Part shown: positions 58,289-64,000 of the stretch, piece by piece
Numbering within the stretch: position 1 is the first letter of the stretch
How the letters are laid out: the number at the start of each line of letters is the position of its first letter
Source of the DNA: Epiperipatus broadwayi
Taxonomy: Eukaryota; Onychophora; Udeonychophora; Euonychophora; Peripatidae
Reading direction: 5' to 3'
DNA length: 64,000 nucleotides
Assembly (NCBI GenBank): GCA_028023455.1
Contig: JAQFVV010012423.1
Coordinates: 3,955,753 to 4,019,752 of the forward strand
Made by a program: the position numbers and the translations under genes
Notes under the pieces: generated by a model
The model's database searches: none
What the model saw: only the letters and a program-made list of their open reading frames with translations
What the model was told of the DNA's origin: nothing

Positions 58289-58567
58289 TCAATTTACCCA
58301 CAATTCATTAATTTTTATATTGGCAATCTGTCCATTTACCAAATGATGCTTTTCACTTTTTATTAACATAGCTTTTTTAATTTTGCATTTATTATTATAT
58401 TTTTCAATACACAAAATCTTAACTTTATTAAAATCAAAACCATAATTGCAAGTTACATTATGATCAAAAAATACTGACGGTGATATGTCATCATTTCTAA
58501 CATTCTCTTGTCTTGATTTTTGTACTTGTTTATATAACAACAAATGCTCCTTTGATCTTTTCTCCAA
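58289..58567 (-). pseudogene. PLE-D GIY-YIG endonuclease, C-terminal part, left copy
   Basis: 92 residues starting at MEKRSKEHLLLYKQ, after the YIG strand. PSVFFDHNVTCNYGFDFNKV and HHLVNGQIANIKI match the PLE-C domain. The GIY and YIG strands upstream are disrupted between 58568 and 58620. This copy is better preserved at its C-terminus than the right copy, which has stops there. Confidence 0.7.
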
Positions 58568-58699
58568 TGTTCATCAAACACACAGTCATTTATATATTGC
58601 ACAACTTTGATTTAAAATACTACATCTATTTTTTGAATTATTTATTAATCTATTTAAATTAGGAGTAGTATAAAAGGTGACTCAACAATTAATTAATAC

Positions 58700-60200
58700 A
58701 AAAAGTTAATGTTAAGAAATTTAAAAACAGAGCTAATTGCAATTGGAATTCACATATATTTAGATTTAAAAAGTTTATTCATGATAATGATTTTGTTTGT
58801 TTAAAAGAAGATAAGGGGATTGAGATTATGTCTTATGTCAAAACTTTATTACTACAATAAAGTTTTAATTCAAATGGAAAAGCTCAAATTTAAAAAGGTT
58901 GGAAAAATAAACATTAAAAATTTGTGTGTAATTGTTATTGATGATATTTAAAAAAAAGCTAACAAGAATAAATATATAGATGCTCATACATATTATCATC
59001 TTTATCCATCTGCTGCAATTTGTCCTAGGATTTTTTCGAATATTAAGCTACATAAACAAGATAACCTTTTAAGATTAATAATTGACTTTTGTGGATCATT
59101 TTACTATGAAACTTGTAGATTTATAGAAACATTATTAAAAGATGTTCTTGGATTTGGAAAATATACTATTAGTTCATTGTTTGATTTTGTAAAGAAAATT
59201 TATAATATTAATATTAATGAAAATGATAGTATTTGTACATTTGATATATGTGAGATGTACGGTTCAATAGATATATTAAAATCTATAAAAATTATATTAG
59301 AAGCTTTGATGTTAAAAAAAGTTGATGTTAAGAAAGTAAAATTTGTAAATGATGTATTATATTTTATTGATAAATATATATATCTAATGTTTAATGAAAA
59401 TTATTATAAAATGGATTACAGTTGGCCTATGGGTCTTCCTGTACTTTCACAAATATGTAGTTTTGGAGTATCAAGATATGAAGATATAATTCTTAATATA
59501 TTACCAAGGTATTAAAACTTATTACAGGTATGTTGATGATGTTTTTGTTTGTGAAAGTTTAGATGTCATAAATTTGTTATTTAATGAATTAAATAGTTTA
59601 GAAGGTTTAAAATGGAATAAATCTTTTGAAGAAAAAATGTCAATTAAATATTTAGATATTAAAGTTACTCGTAATACAAATAAATTAGATTATTGTATGG
59701 TAATAAAAGATATTGAAAAAAGAGGATATATTCCTTGGTATTCAAATGTGCCAATAGTACATAAATTATCCAGTTTGAAATCATTTTTATTTAGGAATAA
59801 TAAGTTATGTAAATATAGTTCTGATAAAATAAGTAACATAAATGTATTTACTATGGATTTGTTAAATATTGGATATGATCATAAATTAATTTATAATATT
59901 GTTACTAAGTTTAATAATAATAGTAATATTTTAAGTGCTATAGATATTGATAAAATAAAATATACTTGGATATCAATATCATTTATTTGTAATGAACCAG
60001 TAAAATTTATAAAACAGATATATAAAAATATATGTCGAGTCACATTTTATACTACCCCTAATTTAAATAGATTAATAAATAATTCAAAGAATAGATATAG
60101 TAATTTAAATCAAAGTTGTGCAATATATAAATGGCTGTGTGTTTGTGGAAAGGCATATATAGGTGAATCTCAATGTACATTGGAGAAAAGATCAAAGTAG
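58700..60200 (+). pseudogene. PLE-D reverse transcriptase and GIY-YIG, right copy, frameshifted
   Basis: N-terminal region with FVCLKEDKG near 58795, broken by stops. Frame 59177-59515 (112 aa) has CTFDICEMYGSI (motif A, catalytic Asp) and SWPMGLPVLSQ (motif B). A frameshift follows near 59510, and RYVDDVFVCESL (motif C) is read at about 59529-59563. Frame 59574-60200 (208 aa) holds the motif D/E region (IKYLDIKVTRNTNKLDY), thumb (FKSFLF-type with FRNNKLCKYSSDK), connector (YTWISISFICNEPVKFIKQI) and AIYKWLCVCGKAYIGES, the start of GIY-YIG, in the same frame. This confirms a fused RT-endonuclease. It stops at TAG in EKRSK; the rest is decayed to 60460. A sister family of PLE-C. Confidence 0.85.
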
Positions 60201-60460
60201 CATTTGTTGTTATATAAACGAGTATAAAAATCAAGACAAGAGAATGTTAGAAATAATGACATATCACCATCAGTATTTTTTGATTATAATGTAACTTATA
60301 ATTAAGTTTTTGATTTTGATTTTAATAATGTTAAAATTTTGTGTATTGAAAGAAATAATAATAAATGCAAAATTAAAGAAGCTATGTTAATAAAAAGTGA
60401 AAAGCCTCATTTGATAAATAGACAGGTTGCCAATATAACAATTAATGAATTGTGAGAAAA
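60201..60460 (+). pseudogene. PLE-D GIY-YIG C-terminal remnant, right copy
   Basis: After the TAG at 60198-60200 the homologous residues continue with several stops: the HLLLYKRV region, PSVFFD, KVKILCIE-like sequence, KAMLIKSEK-like and HLINRQVAN-like segments. Confidence 0.6.
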
Positions 60461-60512
60461 TTGATGTATGACGTATTACTTTTTGTTTACATTTGTAATG
60501 GTTTTTTGTAAT

Positions 60513-60573
60513 ACAATTTGAATCTAGTTGATAACAACTACATAGATAGTTGAAAGTACTTCTATTAAATTGT
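60513..60573 (+). ncRNA. Hammerhead-like fold, PLE-D, right copy (best example)
   Basis: Outer stem I ACAATTT (60513-60519) with AAATTGT (60567-60573); inner stem I TAG (60525-60527) with CTA (60562-60564); core TTGATAA (60528-60534); stem II CAACTA (60535-60540) with TAGTTG (60547-60552), 6-nt loop; GAAA overlapping the end of stem II (60552-60555); self-complementary AGTACT (60555-60560); T60561 at the cleavage position. Canonical hammerhead would need CTGANGA. A structured PLE terminal RNA is well supported; catalysis is not. Confidence 0.5.
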
Positions 60574-60628
60574 GGTATATATTTGTTTTTAAAATATTTT
60601 TACTGTATTAATTATTGTATTGTTTTGA

Positions 60629-60632
<4 letters not shown>

Positions 60633-60675
<43 letters not shown>

Positions 60676-60691
60676 CAATTTATATAAGGGT

Positions 60692-60721
<30 letters not shown>
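60633..60721. repeat. Double (TA)n microsatellite at PLE-D 3' side
   Basis: Two (TA)n runs separated by TATCAATTTATATAAGGG. The second ends TATATATTGTACCC, the inner end of the right inverted-repeat arm. Confidence 0.85.
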
Positions 60722-60723
<2 letters not shown>

Positions 60724-61760
60724 ACCCTCACTTCTCGATATATGATATAATTTAAAAAATATGACTAGCTCAATTAAATCATTATGCTCGGCTAAAATAT
60801 GTACAACTATCTTTAATATATTTTTTATAATATTATAACTTATCAAATTTATTACAAACTTATCAAAAATTAATATAGTTCAATATTATGTACTAATTAA
60901 ATAAATATTTACTAAAATCATGAGACTGTGAAGTGAAGTTACAATTGGTAATTAGATTTACATTGAATCAATGTCTCTCCAAGACACTGTTTCAATGGCA
61001 TAAGAATACTATTACCTCTTTATTATCTCATTACTAACTCTACAGCATTCTTATGACTTTTATAAATGAACTATCTTTAATAATAATAGATAAATAAATC
61101 TCAATCTTTTGTTAAGGAAATATAATTAAACGATCTCAGGTTCTACTAATTATCTTAAAGTAATAATAATTCATGTAGATAGGAATGATGAGGGATTTAA
61201 TATCAAACCTAAATACACCTAACTTATTCTAATAACAATAACTGACAATAATAATCTTTAGTGTATAGCTTAATCTTATCTATTGGATTATACTTTTAAT
61301 CATTAAGAAAATAAGTCAATCATATACATGTCTTTCATTTCCATATAGTATCTTAATTTTAAAATAGACCAAAATCTTATAATTTAACAATTTGTGGCAA
61401 TAAATAATCTTATACTCTTATATTGTGCATTATAATTACTTTGTGACCATTGTAATATTATATGTTAATGTCAATCAATTTCTATAAATTATATTAATAA
61501 AATATTGTGTTTCTTTCTCAAATAATAAAATAATAAATTCATATTGTGCAAATATTATGTACATTCAAATTATCTGTTGTCAAATGCTGTGGTGTAAAAT
61601 AATGAATTCGACACATCTTTTAAACAACTTAACAAATTTATTTACATTAACTTTAACAAGTAACTTATTTACACTATTTACATTACACATAGAACTAAAG
61701 AAAATAAAACAAAAAATAAGAAAAATAATAATACAAGATTTTTACACTATTACTATTTCC
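60712..61760. repeat. Right arm of the large diverged inverted repeat
   Basis: Reverse complement of 49961-50984 with the anchors listed there: ATGGCATAAGAATACT, TCTCAGGTTCT, AGGGATTTAAT and TGTGGCAATAAA. The top strand is C-over-G skewed, opposite to the left arm, as expected for inversion. May extend beyond the window. Confidence 0.65.
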
Positions 61761-64000
61761 ATAATCATAAATAGATAATTTATACATTTCTTAAAATGTT
61801 CTATCAATAACATTTAATTAAGTTTATGACTTTAAATTTTAATAAACATCATTTGTCCTCAGTTAATACAAGAAAAGGTTTTATGTGAGATATCAATCAT
61901 GTAGCATGTATGTAAATAAACAAACTTTAATAATTAAAAAATGCTATTTCACTTAAGTCTTACTGTTATTTATATTATAATGTATTAGGATGTATTACAT
62001 TTACCATCAGTATTACTCAAATATTAATTACTGTATAAACTGATGTAACTTTGTAATATAACAACAATTATTATATTATAACCATTTATTTCATTCCGAT
62101 ATAATGTTATATTACATGTCTTATCAAAATATGCAATACGTATATGTACTTTTAAAAATAATATTTTAAATTATTCAATAATTTTAACTTTTATAAAGTA
62201 TAATGTTAAATAAAATTCTATGATTCTTTTTATATAAATTATTACTCTTTTTTACTTGTTATTCTTATTCCTTCCTAATAAACTTCTATCTACAAAAGTC
62301 ATTTTAACCTTATTTAATTTTAGAAAAATAGATGACCCATTTTAAATAAAAATAATAACGATCCAAACTCTCTTATACCTCATCCTCTATATACAATAAG
62401 CCTTCAATCAAGATATAAATTTCTATGTAAAATTAACTTACTTATCTAATAAAAATAAAAAATAAAATATAGATTTTTATATATCTCTTACTAACTTGAA
62501 AAGAAAAAAAATAAATAACTTATACTAATATAATTGTAACAAAAACATTAAAATTTATTCACGAAAGAATCATATAATTATTTCTAGGTTTTCATATTAT
62601 GTTGTACTAAATTTACATCATCAATTTAAAGTATGCATATTAAAATAAAACTGCTATTATTAATCTTATGCATGTATATTATTTAAATATTAATACATTC
62701 ATTCAACAATCAAATAACATTTGGTTGATCTAAAGAAAACATAGTAAATACATCAAATTATTATTATCACATAAGTTTTTACCATAAATGATACTTTAAT
62801 GTACAGTCCGTCACACGATGTCCTCCAAGATTTCAGTTTTACAAAATAATTTCACATTTACACTCAACAATTATTCTTTAAAATATTACATGTTATATAA
62901 TTATAAAATAAACTTTATGCAATAAAAAATTATATTAATATTTAGTTATTATTTTTAAAAAATGTAAATGTACCTTTCCTATCTTTCAATAAATTAATAA
63001 TTAATTAAATATTACTGTTAGTTAATAAATAAAACATAATTACATAACATCCAACGGTGTCTTCTTTCACTATATTGTTCTTTTTCCTAGGCACAAATTT
63101 TCACCAAACATTACTTCCTTTTCTGGTACATCACGTGTTTTTAAAAGTTTTTTATGAAAAAAATGAAAACATTCTTTTTTTTAAAAAAATAAAATAAAAA
63201 TAAGAGTCAGTTCCACCATAAGAATAAAATAATAATTAAAATAGTTTATGGAATCCGGATTCATTTCTTTTAAAGATGAAAAATATTATTTAAAAGTTAT
63301 TATTTTTAGCATTAGTCTATAATTTATAAAGTTCTTATTTAATTATTTTAATTTTACTTGGATATCCACATGTAATTTATTTGCGCATTCCTTAACAAAT
63401 ATTTAGGTAAGATTACTTTTAGATTCTTCTGTACGACCAGCGTTCAGACCTTAATAATCATAATTTTACTTATAAGTATTTCTTTACCTATTAAATCTCC
63501 AATTTATTTGCCTTTTAAAACTGTCAGAATTTAGTCTTTTAAACCACAAAGACTTCACAAGGCAAGTACTTATGTAATCATTATTATTTACCATCTTTAC
63601 TAAGTTATATACTTAGATTTATAATTTACAAATACTTTCTTCATAAAGAAGTATTTCTCATTCTTTTAAATATCTGTTTTATTAAAATTAATTACCATCA
63701 GCTTTTAAATTTATATAAGGTCCAACATATTACTTTTAGGCATTTAGTAACTCTCCTAGTTAATCCAGCGTTTGTTAAATTTTCAGTATAAAGTCTCCAA
63801 TACATTTTATCCTTATACGATGTTTTCATGACTATTTGATAGTAAATTGAGCTTCAATAGAAAAACGATCAATAGGAAATTATAATAAATTAACACTGCA
63901 TATTTATCGGTAACTTTTATAAATTATTTTAAAACTACTCTCTTATAATTTTAAAACGACTTTGAGAGCGTCTATAATTACTTAGCTATTTCTAATAGCA
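61761..64000. other. AT-rich DNA, no gene recognised
   Basis: No frame with recognisable content and no tandem array. The C-over-G skew of the right arm continues, so this is possibly the outer part of that arm. Confidence 0.4.

Larger units (their letters stand above)
58085..58684 (-). mobile_element. PLE-D, 5'-truncated copy (left half of head-to-head pair)
   Basis: The 3' end lies near 58085; the truncated 5' end lies near 58684 in the connector (complement of GAGTCACCTTTTATACTACT). Contains the GIY-YIG C-terminal half and the 3' UTR. Confidence 0.75.
58685..60625 (+). mobile_element. PLE-D, 5'-truncated copy (right half of head-to-head pair)
   Basis: Starts inside the RT N-terminal region and runs through RT, connector and GIY-YIG to a 3' end just before (TA)n at 60633. 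It is the inverted partner of 58085-58684. Confidence 0.8.

Noticed and set aside
59574-60200. Homing endonuclease or group I intron (GIY-YIG)
   Set aside because: The GIY-YIG domain follows a PLE RT in frame, and no intron structure surrounds it.
49961-61760. Maverick/Polinton with long terminal inverted repeats
   Set aside because: No DNA polymerase B, integrase, ATPase or capsid-like frame lies between the arms; only PLEs, SINEs and microsatellites do.

Overview
This window looks like a gene-poor, repeat-rich piece of an invertebrate animal genome. By eye it is about three quarters A+T, with long (TA)n tracts. It carries Penelope-like elements (PLEs) whose reverse transcriptase (RT) is followed by a GIY-YIG endonuclease, an endonuclease-encoding LINE, tRNA-derived SINEs and many foldback palindromes. 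That mix fits a lophotrochozoan (mollusc or flatworm), a cnidarian or a similar animal; the species cannot be fixed from sequence alone. I find no convincing host gene, rRNA, functional tRNA or CRISPR array. Every sizeable reading frame belongs to a mobile element, and most are broken.

Layout. 1-2.5 kb: decayed coiled-coil (possibly Gag-like) coding sequence on the minus strand, homopolymer-rich DNA and a minus-strand tRNA-type SINE. 2.5-12.9 kb: mostly AT-rich DNA with a few foldbacks and a possible tRNA-derived fragment. 12.9-16.0 kb: copy A of an unrecognised ~3 kb repeat, itself holding a PLE-A fragment. 16.3-18.0 kb: a coiled-coil reading frame on the minus strand with two single in-frame stops. 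19.3-29.7 kb: copy B of the ~3 kb repeat, split by a complete ~7.3 kb LINE (20.9-28.2 kb, minus strand) that is bounded by a 16-bp target-site duplication. 29.9-30.7 kb: two foldback elements. 34.3-34.6 kb: inverted and tandem PLE-A terminal repeats. 35.2-38.3 kb: PLE-B as a head-to-head pair. 38.3-40.4 kb: several palindromes and long (TA)n. 44.9-46.2 kb: tandem array of a ~409-bp unit. 51.0-54.9 kb: PLE-C, nearly complete, with a direct partial copy and an inverted partial copy upstream. 57.9-60.6 kb: a SINE followed by PLE-D as a head-to-head pair.

Three points stand out. (1) The 3' terminal repeats of all four PLE families can be folded into one plan: stem I, an 8-nt core that usually contains TGA, stem II, a GAAA-like joint, a short self-complementary stem III, and the return of stem I. 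This is hammerhead-ribozyme architecture, but with deviant core bases. (2) The DNA just left of the PLE-C/PLE-D block (to 50.98 kb) and just right of it (from 60.71 kb) are diverged inverted copies of each other for at least ~1 kb, so the block sits inside a large ancient inverted repeat. (3) The LINE has a very long ORF1 that continues in frame past a single TAA and then overlaps the ORF2 start by 8 nt.

The elements form a readable relative chronology: the ~3 kb repeat came first, then the PLE-A fragment in copy A and the LINE in copy B. All boundaries and frame relations were worked out by hand from the sequence. No alignment, folding program or database search was run.
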